Assembly (NCBI GenBank): GCA_004802725.1
Contig: SGPM01000252.1
Span: forward strand, 1 to 41,161
Reading direction: 5' to 3'
Length of the DNA: 41,161 bases
From: Antrodiella citrinella
Taxonomy: Eukaryota; Basidiomycota; Agaricomycetes; Polyporales; Steccherinaceae
This document shows positions 1-11,374 of this stretch, in pieces. Each line of letters starts with the position of its first letter. Position 1 is the first letter of the stretch. The position numbers and the translations under genes are program-made. The notes beneath the pieces are model-generated. The model ran no database searches and was not told where the DNA came from. It saw nothing but the letters and a program-made list of their open reading frames with translations.

Positions 1-1
1 G

Positions 2-1862
2 GCGTATAGAATTTCGAAGAAGAGGCTCGGCCCCGACGACGACGACGACGACGACGACGATGCCACTTATGAACCCAATCGCAAGAAGACTCGGCGTACC
101 AAGCGCGACAGCACTGTGCCTGCTGTTCAATCCACGTCGTCTGCATTACCTCCGGCCACGTGGGGTGAGGAGGAAGGCCCCGCAGAGCTCACCGGAAACG
201 AGCTGCAGATGTCCAAGTACCTCAACGATATGCTGTCTCACGGTGCCCGCACTTTTGCGAGCGGCTTTCTCCTGCAGGAATGTGGTATGACACTGTGGTA
301 CGCAGATCGGATGGGACTGGTTGTCAGCGAATCGTTCGATATCTTCATGCAGTCGCCTCTCTTCTTGCTCGTTGTGGCGGCTCATCACTACGGCCAGCCT
401 CATGAATTCGGTCTCAACCCTCTCATATCCCTTCCTGATGGCACTCCCCATCTTCTCACTTACGAGAACACGATCTTGCGCCTCCCAGCAACGATACCCG
501 CTACTCTCCCTCCCATCGACATTTCGCCCGACGCTGCCAGTGCCTTTGACGAAGGGGCCGCCGAGGTCGTTCAGCCCGTGGAGTTGCGGGTGGACTTGAG
601 CGATGGTCGTCAGATCTTGACCGCCTACGGAACGATTGGCAGGGGCACATCCGTGATTCCGGTCGTGGCTGGAGCTGGAGCGGGTGCCCACTTGGACGGT
701 CAGCGTCTCGTTGCGAAGATAGCATGCCCACACGAGATACGCGCTGCAGAGGATCGATTCATCAGGATCATTCGTCGCAAGATGAATGCGGACAATCACG
801 CGCGGCAGTATCTGAAGAATATCGTCGATCTGAAGTACTCCTTCAGCTGCAAGATGGACGACGAACATATTGAACTTCCTAGACGTAAAATGCCTGCTGT
901 CGCGGATGCGCTCCGCCGGTGCTTCCGGGTTCTCGTCATGCCCGAATATCTTCTCCTCGAGCGCATCAATAGCCCCGCCGAACTCAAACAAGTTTTTGTT
1001 GACACCATCACTGGTATGTCTGAGTCTCTTATCTCATGTTTTCTCCGATCTGATACAGAGATACATAGGCCACCATTGGGTCTACAAGACGTCTTCGATT
1101 CTCCATCGTGATATCAGCCATGGAAACATCATGTTCTATCGAGACCGTAGTGGTGCTGTAGAGAAGGTTGTCGGTGTGCTCACCGATTGGGATCTGGCCG
1201 GAGAACAGCAAGACGATGGAACACAGGTGAAGGAGTCCGACCGTGAGGCCGAGAATCCAGATGCTGCATCGATGCGTCACCGTGGAGGCTCGGATGAGGC
1301 GTGGAGCGTTAAAGAGGACATGGTCGAGGAAGCCAGGAAGCGTCACAAGGCCGGATACTACCGCACTGGAACTGGTCCGTTCATGGCCTGTGACCTTCTC
1401 CGTCTTGGCCCGACCCCAAGGCATCTCTATCGTCATGACCTTGAATCCTTCTTCTGGGTATTCGTCTGGTTCTGCATCGTCTTCAACCCCATCGAGCATA
1501 CAGTTAGCATCATCCCTGCCTGGCATTCAAGCAATTTGCTGAACGTAGGAAGCGCAAAAGTCCTCTTCTTGACGGACACCCTGGAGTACAACCGACTCTT
1601 TGCCAGGACTCACGCAGATTACCGCCCCGTCGTCGACACGTGCATCTATCGATTGCGCTTCGGCTTGTGGGGTGCTTGGAAGGCCTCTACTAACGAGCGA
1701 GAGGTCAAGGAACAGTATATCCTGGCGCTGAAGCACGCTACTGGCCCCGAGGACGATTTCGTGATTGACGCATCGACACGTCTGACCCTGGCTCGCACGG
1801 CCGTTCGCGACTTGGTCACATACGACCACTTCATGAAAGCTTTTGCAACTTTCCTTGCATAG
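2..1862 (+). CDS. FunK1-type (fungal-type) protein kinase, copy A, 5'-partial
   Basis: Putative Ser/Thr kinase of the FunK1 family that is expanded in mushrooms; substrates are unknown. The frame is open from base 2. Alignment with copies B and C shows that base 2 is the first base of an internal exon, so the N-terminal third lies outside the window. A poly-Asp tract is followed by the N-lobe, then intron 1014-1068 (GTATGT...CATAG), then the catalytic half. The catalytic loop is HRDISHGN, the DFG-equivalent is LTDWDLA, and the family signature HLYRHDLESFFWV lies near 1422-1460. Splice phase across the intron is clean (phase 1) and the stop is TAG at 1860-1862. The catalytic Asp, Asn and metal-binding Asp are all present, so the visible part looks functional. 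It converges on the small secreted protein gene, 281 bp away, the same arrangement as copy C at the other end. Confidence 0.9.
35..61 (+). repeat. (GAC)8 GAT trinucleotide repeat coding for poly-Asp
   Basis: Eight GAC codons followed by GAT encode nine Asp residues in the linker of FunK1 copy A. Copy B has no such tract at this place; copy C has only short acidic runs. This points to a recent, slippage-prone expansion. Confidence 0.9.
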
Positions 1863-2143
1863 TCATCAGATATCACTTTCTAGTCATCAATGTGTATTTC
1901 TTCAATTTTCCTTCCACACTCGTTACATGTAAACGTGTACTAGTAAACGTTCACCTTAAGATACAAGATTTGGCGTATACTATATTCTTATCCTGCACGC
2001 CTCTATGAACAGAATGTTTAGCTTCTCAGGCCTAGCCCTATCCCTAGCACGTCGGACCACCATAGCCACATGTCCGTAGTATTCAACTAAGCCGGATTAA
2101 GATATCTGGTTGATCATTCTGACTCTGACGATACAGCCATCAA

Positions 2144-2823
2144 TTACTTGCAGGTCTCCTCGACCTTATCTCCAGCAAACGAAGCCTCCTGCAATTGACC
2201 TTTCAAAGTGTTCACGTTCTCCTTGACGGCGGCATTGGTTCTGCGGTATCGCGGACAGTATCAACACAACATTATTCTCAGGAGACGAGCCAACAATCCA
2301 ACTCACGAGGTTATGTTGCTTGCAGCATCAAACATGTCAGATATCCCATTCCCGACTTGCGTGATAGCCGCAGCGGGCGACGGCTGCTGGTTGAACAAGG
2401 CCGAAGCGATGTCAGCGAGACCGTCCTCGGTGCTGACGAGAGCTTTGTTGACGACGCCAATGAGAATAGACCCCTGGTGGTCCCTACGATAAGAGTGAGT
2501 ACGTGAACTGAGCAACCACTACATCCACGTAGTCGAACAAAATGTACACTTACGATGCGAGTTCCTGAGTCAAGTTTCTGGCAGTTTGCCCGACTAGGAA
2601 GATCTCGCCGAGGATGCGAACACGATTTATGTTGCACTCCAAGTCACCAGTCTGGCGGACGATATGAGCTTGTGCCTGTGGTGCTGATAGATTTGCGGTG
2701 CATTTTCAGCTTCAACGAACTGAAGTAGATTCGAAGCGGATTAGAAGACTGCGTACCTGCACTGGCGAGGGTTGCGCCGAGGACAACGACGGAACACAAA
2801 ACAAAAAAAGCGCGACTGAACAT
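2144..2823 (-). CDS. Small secreted protein, 156 aa, four exons
   Basis: Family not recognised. Exons are 2757-2823, 2554-2683, 2307-2483 and 2144-2240; all splice phases agree and give 156 residues plus TAA. The first exon encodes a classic signal peptide: MFSRA, a hydrophobic core (FFVLCSVVVLGATL), then ASA|AP as a likely cleavage site. The mature protein has two cysteines, one early (LECNINR) and one at the very end (EETCK), which could pair. There are two NxT/NxS sequons (ARNLT, ASNIT) and the rest looks helical, rich in Ala, Asn and Val. A TATA box lies about 105 bp upstream. The gene converges on FunK1 copy A, and its last exon and intron recur next to FunK1 copy C. It could be a surface or effector-like protein; that is inference. 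Confidence 0.75.
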
Positions 2824-2925
2824 GGTGGAGTGGGCCTAGATAATGAAGAATTCAGTGGGTTCAATGTGGGCTGTCTAGCTCAGAACTTGGAACGGTAGGT
2901 AGCGAATCCACTGACCTTCATTAGA

Positions 2926-2934
2926 CCTTTTATA
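2926..2934 (-). promoter_or_regulatory. TATA box (TATAAAAGG) of the small secreted protein gene
   Basis: On the minus strand the sequence reads TATAAAAGG about 105 bp before the ATG at 2823, a normal distance for a fungal core promoter. Confidence 0.6.
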
Positions 2935-3023
2935 CGCCTCATGATACTCAGTCCACCAATACAAACCAGAAGGCAGCAGCACGATCACTGCCTTGTTCCG
3001 ATGCCACTCCAGTCCCGGATGTG

Positions 3024-3273
3024 TCAATGGTGACATGATCGATTTGCAAATCGCGCAGCTACGCAGTAAGGTGGCGGAGACTCGGCAAAATCAATGTGAG
3101 GGTGGACATTTGGATGCATCGTACATTCAAGGAGGTTGAACCTGCCCTGTGAATGCGCAGGCAAACGTGCCATGAGCTCACGAATGGTCTCAACTTCCGG
3201 TCGCACATCCTGTTATGATCGTTCTTTCAATAGTCAGATGAGAAAACAGAGGATGAGAACTCACTTCTTGCAT
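3024..3273 (-). CDS. Possible small two-exon hypothetical ORF (64 aa)
   Basis: A 9-nt first exon (ATG CAA GAA, 3265-3273) is followed by a good GTGAGT...AACAG intron and a 186-nt second exon (3024-3209) in matching phase, giving 64 residues that include RPEVETIRELMARLP. No family is recognised and no domain or signal peptide is seen. It may be the tail of a degraded gene, because the next upstream acceptor-like site (CTCTCTCGCAG) would make the ATG exon internal. Low confidence. Confidence 0.25.
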
Positions 3274-4171
3274 GCTACTGCGAGAGAGGGTCAATCATGA
3301 TGCCAAGCAACAACCAGACAGAAAAGTCAGCAGGAGTCCAATTTAACACGTTCCGAAGAGATTCGTCGGAGCGGCCGATATATAAAATATGACCGCAACA
3401 AATGTTTGCACTGGTAATCGTTGTAAGTAGGTCGACTTGTCGAGGTATATGATCACCACGATGGGGTCTGCATCCGAGTCGAAACGCAAGGACTCATACA
3501 TCAGTAAGCCAATCTCACATCTACCCCCCCCTTTTTTCTTCTTCTAATACACATTATATCTGAGTCTATGAACATACAGAGACCCCTCTGCGCGCTCCCA
3601 GGCCTGATCTTTGCCAAGATTGAAAGAACGGACGGCGGGACGATCGGGATCAACAGAGGCGGCATGTGTGAATGGGACGATCTAATGCTCACAGTACATA
3701 AATCTAGGAGACTAACGTCCCATAAGTATTCTGGACCAGCCGAAAACGCCGACAACCCAGCACTCTTGCTTGGGAGACAGATGACTTGAACCGCTGGCAG
3801 TCACAAGAGGCACTTGCAACGAACATGTCGGGCGCTCGATTGTGTGCTTCGATACAGATAATTGGCCAGATAGTGTCCTGCAGGTATTCCTCAGTGAAGA
3901 TGCCAGCCAATTCCAGCGTGTGCAAGAGTCAAGAGACGGAAGAGTGAAAAACCAAAAACAGTTTCCAACTATGGTACTCCACGTGATCGCGTCGCGTTTA
4001 TACGCGATCACGTGGGAGGATTGTTGATGCTGGGCGTCGACGCGTCTTTCCGCTTTTCAAGTTCTGGCCACGTCCCAATTCAGAGTCTCTCACTATTTCT
4101 CTCTCCATCAGTGGCCACCCAGATTGAGGACATCCCCACAGCATACCGACTAGGCTAACAATTGGCTCTAG
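3274..4171. other. Region between the secreted protein gene and FunK1 copy B; no firm gene
   Basis: It contains a TATA-like TATATAAAAT (about 3379-3388). About 60 bp downstream is an ATG (3449) heading a 55-nt open stretch that ends at a good donor (3504, GTAAGCC). That exon has the phase needed to join copy B at 4172, but the intron would be 668 nt, far longer than others here, so it is not proposed as the first exon with confidence. A minus-strand open frame (3704-3925) has no recognisable domain. A 14-bp inverted repeat lies at 3979-4015. Immediately before 4172 are a branch-like GGCTAAC and acceptor CTCTAG, so copy B needs an upstream exon. Confidence 0.5.
3979..4015. repeat. Perfect 14-bp inverted repeat with an E-box in each arm
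   Basis: Arms 3979-3992 (CCACGTGATCGCGT) and 4002-4015 (its exact reverse complement) are separated by a 9-nt loop. Each arm carries CACGTG, the classic bHLH site. It lies about 155 bp upstream of the first recognisable exon of FunK1 copy B. Confidence 0.85.
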
Positions 4172-6680
4172 AAGTGGACGCTGAGAATCCCGACACCCCC
4201 TCTTGGGCGTATACCACACCATTCCCCAGGAAATCGATTGCTGGCTACATGGGCCCCGACCTCACGACATATCTAAAGAGTCACTTCATGAATTCGGTCG
4301 CCCGTGGCTACCCCGCCGCGAAGTTCATCAGCAATGTATGGCATTTCGACATTGTCAATCTTCGTCTGGATTCTGGTCAAAAGTCATTCATTTTGAACGA
4401 GGAATATGCCAAAGCATTCCTCTCAGGTGCATGGTGCAAGTCCGTCGTGGACAACGAAGTCCTATATGAAGGGAAAGCGGCCATCACCCTCGAGAACCTT
4501 TGGCATGATCTTACAGCGCAGTTCCCACCTCGATCCGGCCACACCCCGATGTCATTCCTCACCTTACAAGGTTGTGATGTACGGAGCACGAATGCGAATT
4601 ACATCCCTGACTTCGGCTTCACTCCACCATTGTCAACCCACCAGGGGCAGAGCTGGGAACGTCTGGTGAGTTGTGGGGATTTGAAGAAGCATCATGTAGG
4701 AAAAATGGATGACGACGTGCAAGAGCGATTGCAGATTCACGCACATCAAATTAAGGGAGTGAGTGGCACTCCTTCTTTTTTCCTTACATTGATTAACGGT
4801 ATTGCAGGCGTACGGTATCTCAAAGAGAAAGAAGGACAGCATCGAGACAGACGAAGAGGTTTCTTGCACGACTTCAGAGGTCGCAAATCGCAACAAGACG
4901 AGGCGCACGGGATACGATAACGAGCCTATGCCCATTGGCCAAGCAACAACACCTCCATCGGTCTGCCATGTAGGGAAGGAGCTTGCTGGACACGAGCTGC
5001 AGATCGCCGATTACTTGACCCAGATGCTGTCTCACGGCGTCCGCACCTATGCCACCGCGTTTTTCCTGCACGAATGCAATATGACGCTGTGGTATGCAGA
5101 TCGGATGGGGCTGGTTGTAAGCGAGCCATTTGACATCTTCGCGCAGTCTCCACTGTTCTTGCTCGTCGTGGCTGCCCATCACTACGCTGACCCATATGAT
5201 TTTGGTCTTCATCCTCTCATCGCTCTCCCCGTCGGATCTCCCCATCTTGTCAACTACAAGAATACGACCTTGCGTCTCCCCATGGTCGTATCTGCCGACC
5301 TCCCTCCTATCGATACTTCTCTCCCCGATGCACACGCATTTGATGAAGGGATCACGACGACCCAATCTGTGGAGTTCCAGATGGATCTGGATGGTCGACA
5401 CATCACGACTGCCTACGAGGCACTTGGACGAGGCACCGCGGTGATACCAATTCTGGCCGGAGTCGGAACAACACTTTGCTTGGATGGAGCTCGACTAGTT
5501 GCAAAGATAACCAGTCCTCGGGAAGCGCTCCCTGCTGAAGATCGGCTCATCAGGATCCTCCGTCGCAAGCTGAACGAGGACGACCATGCGCGACAATATT
5601 TGAAGCACGTCGTTGACCTTAAATGCTCTTTCAGCTGCAAGATGGACGACAAACAGATGAAGCTTCCCAGGTGTCTCATGGGTCCTGTCGCCGACGACCA
5701 CCGTCGAGGCTTCCGGATCCTTATTATGTCCGAATATCTTCCATTGGAACACATTAACAGTCCCGCGGAACTCAAGCAGATATTTATTGATACTATAACT
5801 GGTACGTGCAATATGTTGCTTGTCGTACCGTTGTCGCAGCTCGATATTAAGCTATACAGGTCACCATTGGGTGTGGAAGACGTCTCATATCCTACATCGT
5901 GACATCAGCTACGGAAATATCATGTTCTACCGGGAGTTTGACGGTACTAACGAACAAGTTGTCGGGGTCCTGACGGACTGGGACATGGCTGCGAAACAAG
6001 AATACGAAGACCAGGGAACGCAAGAAACGGATTTCGAATTCATGCGCTTGATGGAGAGACAGGCGCAGATGGCAGATGACGATGGGAACTGTGAAGAACG
6101 CCTGCAGCAAAACGAATCATCCAAACGGAATGAAGAGGTTCGAGGTCGCCAGAAATTCGGGCTCCGAGTCCGCGTTGGAACTGCTCCATTCATGGCCTGC
6201 GACCTCCTCCAGCCGGACTCGGTACCCCGACGACATCTATATCGTCACGACCTTGAGTCGTTCTTCTGGGTCCTCACGTGGTTTTGCGTCGTTTTCAATC
6301 CCATCGAGCACACAATCGATACTATCCCTGCGTGGGACTCGAGCAATTGGCTGAATGTAGGAAAAGCGAAAGTTGGCTTCTTGACCATCACCAAGGAGTA
6401 CACTGGACTTATTGCCAGGGTTCATGCGGACTACCTCCCCATCGACAAGATGTGTATCTACGACTTTCGCTACTGCTTGGAGGAGGCTTGGACGGCCTCC
6501 AGGGAAGAACGAAATACGAAGGACAAGTACCTCCAAGCGCTGGCACAGCCTAGAGAAAATAACCCCCGCTACGCCGAGTTCGTTGCTCGTGCCTCGGAGC
6601 GACTGACCCAGGCTCGCGAAACCCTTCGCGATTTGATTACATATGACTATTTCATGGCTGTTTTTAAAATCCCTGTATGA
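4172..6680 (+). CDS. FunK1-type (fungal-type) protein kinase, copy B
   Basis: Putative fungal-type kinase, the only copy in the window that looks undamaged over the whole visible length. Exons are 4172-4758, 4808-5801 and 5860-6680; introns are 4759-4807 (GTGAGT) and 5802-5859 (GTACGT). All phases agree with copies A and C. The first visible exon encodes the conserved N-terminal module (SIAGYMGPDL). The second carries the N-lobe and hinge (SEYLPLEHINSPAEL). The third has HRDISYGN, LTDWDMA and HLYRHDLESFFWV. The stop is TGA at 6678-6680. A CTCTAG acceptor directly before 4172 and the phase-1 start imply a missing first exon; an internal ATG at 4249 is a fallback start. Its 3' end converges on the acetyltransferase gene with 66 bp between stops. 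Confidence 0.88.
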
Positions 6681-6746
6681 TCAATTTAACTGCTACAATA
6701 AATTCTTGAGCTGTCAAAGGCACCCAAATTCGCAGCGAGCGGAACG

Positions 6747-7834
6747 TCAGGTATCAATCACCAGCTCTATACCTCTCAAACAAGACGCATACCACCCCTT
6801 CACTCCCGGCGTTGAATTCGTGCCAAACATAAAGCCCGTTTTCTGGTATAGCCTCTCGGCATCGTCGGTTGTCACAATTAGACAGATCTCCTGCTTGATT
6901 TCCTCTGTGGGTGGCGTATAGGGCACGCCGTCGAGTTCCAGCCTTGACGTCGCTCCTAGATAGTAACGTGTGACGGTTCGTACCATGGCCTCCGCGATGC
7001 CTCGCCGACGGAATGACGGACTAACATACACGTTCCTGATGGCAACTGTTCTGGGTGTGAAGCGTCCAACGAGAATGTATCCAGCGATTCCCTCCTCGAG
7101 TCTACAGACCCAGACGCGTCGGGCTCGCACAGACTTCTCCATGACCTCTCTGCCCTCTTCAATCGTATGAGGAGTTGGGCCGTGAGTAGAGAATTCGACG
7201 GAGAGGTGGGCGAGGGCTTCCACATCCGTGGCACTTGTTGCTTGGGAGATATGGTGGACTGCGAACGCTGCACTTGGCTCAGGCAGCGTTTCCAGCGTCG
7301 CATATGAGGATTTGGATCTGAAGAATGGCTCCAATAACTTCATCGGCAAGCCGTTCGACGTCATGTGTGAAGCCCAACATTCGAGGAATGCGTCGACGTA
7401 TGTGTCTGGGCCAATGAGTTTGTCGAATGTTTTCGGGTCGATGATCGAGGGTAAATACGACACGAAGAGTTGGACAATGGCAGAAAGGCCGTTGTTGTCC
7501 ATCGACTTCTTCACGTCTCTTGGAGAGGAAATGATCCACGGCATATGTTTGACGACTCTTGTGACCGTGACCCTAGTGGCAAGTTCTCGTTGAACAAGAT
7601 GTGGCACAGAGAGACAGACAGAGAAACTCACAACAAAACATCGCTTCTGTAGACACCTAATAGCGTTGACTCGCCTCCCCATTGTGCATGAGTCTGGCTT
7701 GTGTCCAGAGTGTCAAGCAAAGCGCCGATAGCAAAGTTCATGTAGTTATCGTCGAGATCCTTGGTCGCCTCGATGAATTTATCTGGGTTCTGGAAATGAA
7801 CCAGACGAAAGACGTTCAAGTTCGAGAGATTCAT
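6747..7834 (-). CDS. GNAT-family N-acetyltransferase (342 aa)
   Basis: Predicted acetyl-CoA-dependent N-acetyltransferase; the acceptor is unknown. Exon 1 is 7632-7834 and exon 2 is 6747-7572, with a 59-nt intron (GTGAGT...CACTAG) in matching phase, giving 342 residues. The start is ATG at 7834 (MNLSNLNVFRLV). The GNAT fold is supported by IAGYILVGRF (beta4), then RNVYVSPSFRRRGIAEAMV, whose R-R-x-G-I-A at about 256-261 is the acetyl-CoA pyrophosphate loop. The C-terminal AERLYQKTGFMFG is the usual last strand of the fold. The N-terminal 150 residues are an all-helical extension often seen in basidiomycete members. A tandem copy in the same orientation upstream is dead, so this is the working one. 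Substrate cannot be inferred. Confidence 0.85.
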
Positions 7835-8390
7835 GTTGCGGACTTGGCAATAAAGGTATCTTGAGAGACGTCATCTTCTATCAAAAATTCCGCTTTGACA
7901 GCTAGCAGAAGTGACAAAAAGTGACTCGACTTTGCTTGTACTATGACTCGGAAAGCCAAACGAAAAGACTTATCGGGATGAATCAGCTATCAGAGCAGTC
8001 ATAAGCATTCAACTTCAGAGACGTACTGAACAAGCTCAGCGTTGATCAAATGAGTCCGACGACGTCGCCGATAGTATGGTGAAGAAGGCGAGACGAGCGC
8101 TGGGAAGCTGTAGTGATTCTTTGAGCTTGAGAACTTCATCACAATCCACAGCCAGTCACAAAGAATGTAGACTGGTAAGTAGAGTCTCGGGTGTGCATTT
8201 TCACGTCTGTCATGTCTGCTCCGGCGATGAATTCGCTTGCTGGTGCATCCTTCAGGACAATGAAAGGGATCAAGAAAGGTACACGTCAATGATTGATGAT
8301 AAAATACGTTGCCACACAACGAGGTGCGAGGTCGCATCCTAGGCCGCAAGCGGAGGAGTTGCACGTCAAGCATCCACCGCCGACCTGGGT
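7835..8390. other. Spacer between the two GNAT copies
   Basis: Presumed promoter of the live GNAT gene plus sequence past the 3' end of the dead copy. No coding frame with a recognisable family or supported splicing was seen. Confidence 0.5.
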
Positions 8391-9437
8391 TCCACATCTC
8401 TCCAGCAAGTCGCATACCATCCCTCTACTCCCAAATCTGGTTCTGCGTCAAATTAAAAACCCGACCTCTTGTACGACCTCTCGGCCTCCTCGCTCACAAC
8501 GTTTAGACAAATCTCCTGTTTCATCGCCTCCGTCGGCCGTGTGTCCGGTCCGCCCTTGAAGCCCAACGGCATCGCTCCCAGATAGTAACGCGTGACGGTT
8601 CGTACCATGGCCTCCGCGATGCCTCGCCGACGGAATGACGGACTAAGGTACACGTTCTTGATGGCGACTGTCCTAGGAGTGAAACGTCCAACCAGAACGT
8701 ATCCGGCAATTGCCCCTCCGAGTGTGCAGGACCAGACATGTCGGGATCGCACGAAGCGCTCCATCCTCTCCCTGGCCTCCTCTAGCGTACCCCGTGATGG
8801 ACGGTCACTAGCGAAGTCGAGGTAAAGCTGCGCGAGGGCATCCACCTCTGCAGAAGTCGCTTGGGAGATGTAGTCAGATGCAAACGTTGCGCTTGGCTCG
8901 GGAAGCATTTTCAGCCTCGCGTATGAGACCTTGGATCGCATGTATGGTTCCAGCAACCTCAACGGTGATCCGTTCAGCGTCATGTGTGACACCCATCATT
9001 CAAGGAATGCATCAACGTATGTGTCAGGACCAAAGAGATTATCGAGTATCTTCGAGTCAACGATCGAGGGCAGGTACGACACGAAGAGCTGGACGACGGT
9101 AGAGATACCATCATCGTCCAAGGGCTCTTTCGCGTTGCTCGGAGCGGAGATGATCCACGAGAAGTCGTGGGCATTTTTTGCGACCGTGGCTCTGTTGACT
9201 ATCACGTCAACACAAAATGACACGCAGATACAAGAAGAGCTCACATTAGTTGATCCTTTCTGTAGACACCTGATAGGACGCTTGGTTCTCCTCCTCCCCA
9301 CTGATCTGGCTTTTGTCCAGAGTGTCATGCAAGGCACCGATAGCAAAGCTCATGTAACTATCATCGGGGTCTATGAAGTCATCTGGGTTCCGAAAGTGAA
9401 CCAGGCGGAAGGCATCGTCCTGATTAGAGGGGCTCAT
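8391..9437 (-). pseudogene. Tandem GNAT acetyltransferase copy, inactivated
   Basis: Close paralogue of the neighbouring gene in the same orientation; ATG at 9437 (MSPSNQDDAFRLVHF). It carries at least three lesions relative to the intact copy. Exon 1 is one base shorter between the SQ codons and the GGTGTCTACAGAA landmark (about 9270-9305), shifting the frame into TAA. A TGA at 8996-8998 replaces the Cys codon in YVDAFLECW. A TAA at 8453-8455 follows KRSGF; beyond it homology continues as VEGWYATCW down to about 8391. The acetyl-CoA loop RRRGIA is still readable, so decay is recent. Reading only 8453-8992 would give a misleading small protein. Confidence 0.85.
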
Positions 9438-9817
9438 GTCGCTGCGGCGAGAAAGTATCCTGCAGAGGGAGTATCGTCGTTTGGGTGGTTAACGTTGTCC
9501 CTTGAGTGGCAGATACTGACTCGAGCAGTCAGGGTGTTCTGACAGCGCTCAGACCCACACGTGAAAGACATCGTTTGCCAAGAAGATGTGTACCAAGAAG
9601 GAGATGAACAGTTGGCAAGGCCTGAGGAAGACGCATTACCCTTTCGACAAATAATTATTTATATTTCATGTAAATACAACCTAAATTCGCTTTAATGGCA
9701 GCAGGCGGGCCGACGTCATCTCCTCATTGCATTCACTATCATCTACCGCACTACATCCTTGCAGTTGTAGACTGTTAGAGTCCTCTGCATTCCCGCAATC
9801 TATTTTACACATTCATC
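9438..9817. other. Divergent promoter region of the GNAT copy and ARPC1
   Basis: 380 bp without a gene. It contains a CACGTG (about 9557) and an AT-rich stretch near 9650-9680 likely to serve ARPC1. Nothing else is supported. Confidence 0.5.
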
Positions 9818-11315
9818 ATGGCTGCTCCGGAGGTATATCCGCTTGCTCAGACCTCCATTACCTGTCATGCGTTCAACGGAGACCGCAGTCGTTAGTCCAA
9901 CCGATCTTTGGCTGTAACTGAAGTTACTGATTCACATCGGTTCTCAAGAGGTAGCTGTGAGCCTGGGTACCAACGATGTGCAACTCTTTGCACGCAAAGG
10001 ACACGACTGGCAACCCACGGAAGTTCTATCTGAGGTGCGTGCTGTTCTGACATTGCCGCTCTCGATCTTGGTATGCTAATGCCCGCCATTCCGCAGCACG
10101 ACAAGCTTATCACGTCCATCGACTGGGCTCCCAACACTAACCGCATAGTCACATCCTCTCAAGACAGGAATGCTTACGTGTGGCAACAGGCTGTGGATCC
10201 TCAGACCGGACATATGGTCTGGAAGCCAACTTTGGTGCTGCTCCGCCTCAACAGGGCCGCTACGTACGTCAAATGGAGCCCGAACGAGGATAAATTTGCT
10301 GTGGCGAGTGGTGCTCGGTGCGTTAGATCTATTCCATACTTTGGATTTCAAATCTGACCGCTAGTTTAGTGCCATTGCCATTTGCTCCTTCGATCCTGAG
10401 GGCGATTGGTGGGTTTCTCGTCTGTTGAAGAAGCCCATCAGGTCTACCGTCTTATCCGTCGATTGGCACCCTAACAACGTCCTTCTCGCCGCTGGAAGCG
10501 CAGATATGAAGGCTAGGGTGTTCTCTGCCTACATCAAGGATGTGGACAAGAGGTGAGCTGAAAATCCAAGACTTTTCAAAATAAGCACTCATGTCGTGGT
10601 GTTAGACCTGCTGCATCTGTTTGGGGAGAGAAACTGCCTTTCAACACCGTTTGCGGAGAGTACACTAGCCCTTCGGGTGGTTGGGTTCACGCTGTCGGCT
10701 TCTCGCCGTCTGGTGATGTCCTTGCTTTCGCCAGTGAGTTGCATCGCTAGATCACCTCTTACGCCAGAGTTGCTAACTTTAACGATAGGTCACGACAGCA
10801 CGATCAACATCGTCTACCCAGGCGGACCTGCGATTTACACAATTAGGTCTAGCACCTTACCCCTCGTCACCTTGACCTGGACCTCTGAGGATACGATCAT
10901 CGCCGCGGGCCACGACTGTCAACCCTACGTCTTCCAAGGCAACGAATCCGGGTGGGAGCTTACCGGCACGCTCGACGACACCAATGCAGCCAAGAGCTCA
11001 GGAGGAACGCGTGCTGGTCTAGGCAACGCCTCTCCCGTTGGCCGCCTGAACAGTGCTGCGTTCAACACGTTCCGTAACGCCGATTCCCGTGGTATGGGCA
11101 GCACGTCCGGGCAGCCGGGAGGTTCTGACGAGTCTGAGCTCTTCACGGTGCACCAGAACACGATCACGAGCGTTAGGCCGTACGATGGCGCCCCGGGCGC
11201 GGTGAGCAGAGTCAGCACGTCAGGTGTGGATGGCAAGCTGGTCATTTGGACCGTGAACAACGTGTCCCCTATCCAGGGTTTGACAGGGAAGATGGGTGGG
11301 TTGCACTTGAAGTAA
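9818..11315 (+). CDS. ARC40: Actin-related protein 2/3 complex subunit 1 (ARPC1/Arc40, WD40)
   Basis: WD40 subunit of the Arp2/3 complex, which nucleates branched actin at endocytic patches. Six exons: 9818-9890, 9949-10034, 10097-10317, 10370-10552, 10606-10733 and 10789-11315, giving 405 residues with all phases consistent. The start [20 protein letters not shown] and [18 protein letters not shown] match the family N-terminus. Blades follow in order: [97 protein letters not shown], and a last blade ([12 protein letters not shown]). Between blades 6 and 7 lies the Gly/Ser/Asn-rich insert expected for ARPC1, extended here. Length is close to the usual 370-400. Read as one frame from 10596 the gene would be misannotated. 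Confidence 0.95.
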
Positions 11316-11374
11316 AGAAAGGATTGTCGTAACGTACTCCGCGCGTTGTTTGTGTCATGGATCAATCAATTCCG

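Noticed and set aside
146..991. Long minus-strand open frame opposite FunK1 copy A
   Set aside because: It is antisense to a clear kinase exon, has no domain, and the matching antisense frames in copies B and C are broken up.
8453..8992. Stand-alone 179-aa GNAT protein
   Set aside because: It is the middle of a decayed tandem copy bounded by two premature stops, not an independent gene.
10596..11315. Single-exon reading of the ARPC1 3' part
   Set aside because: Its first 50 residues run through introns 10553-10605 and 10734-10788; the spliced model gives correct WD40 repeats.
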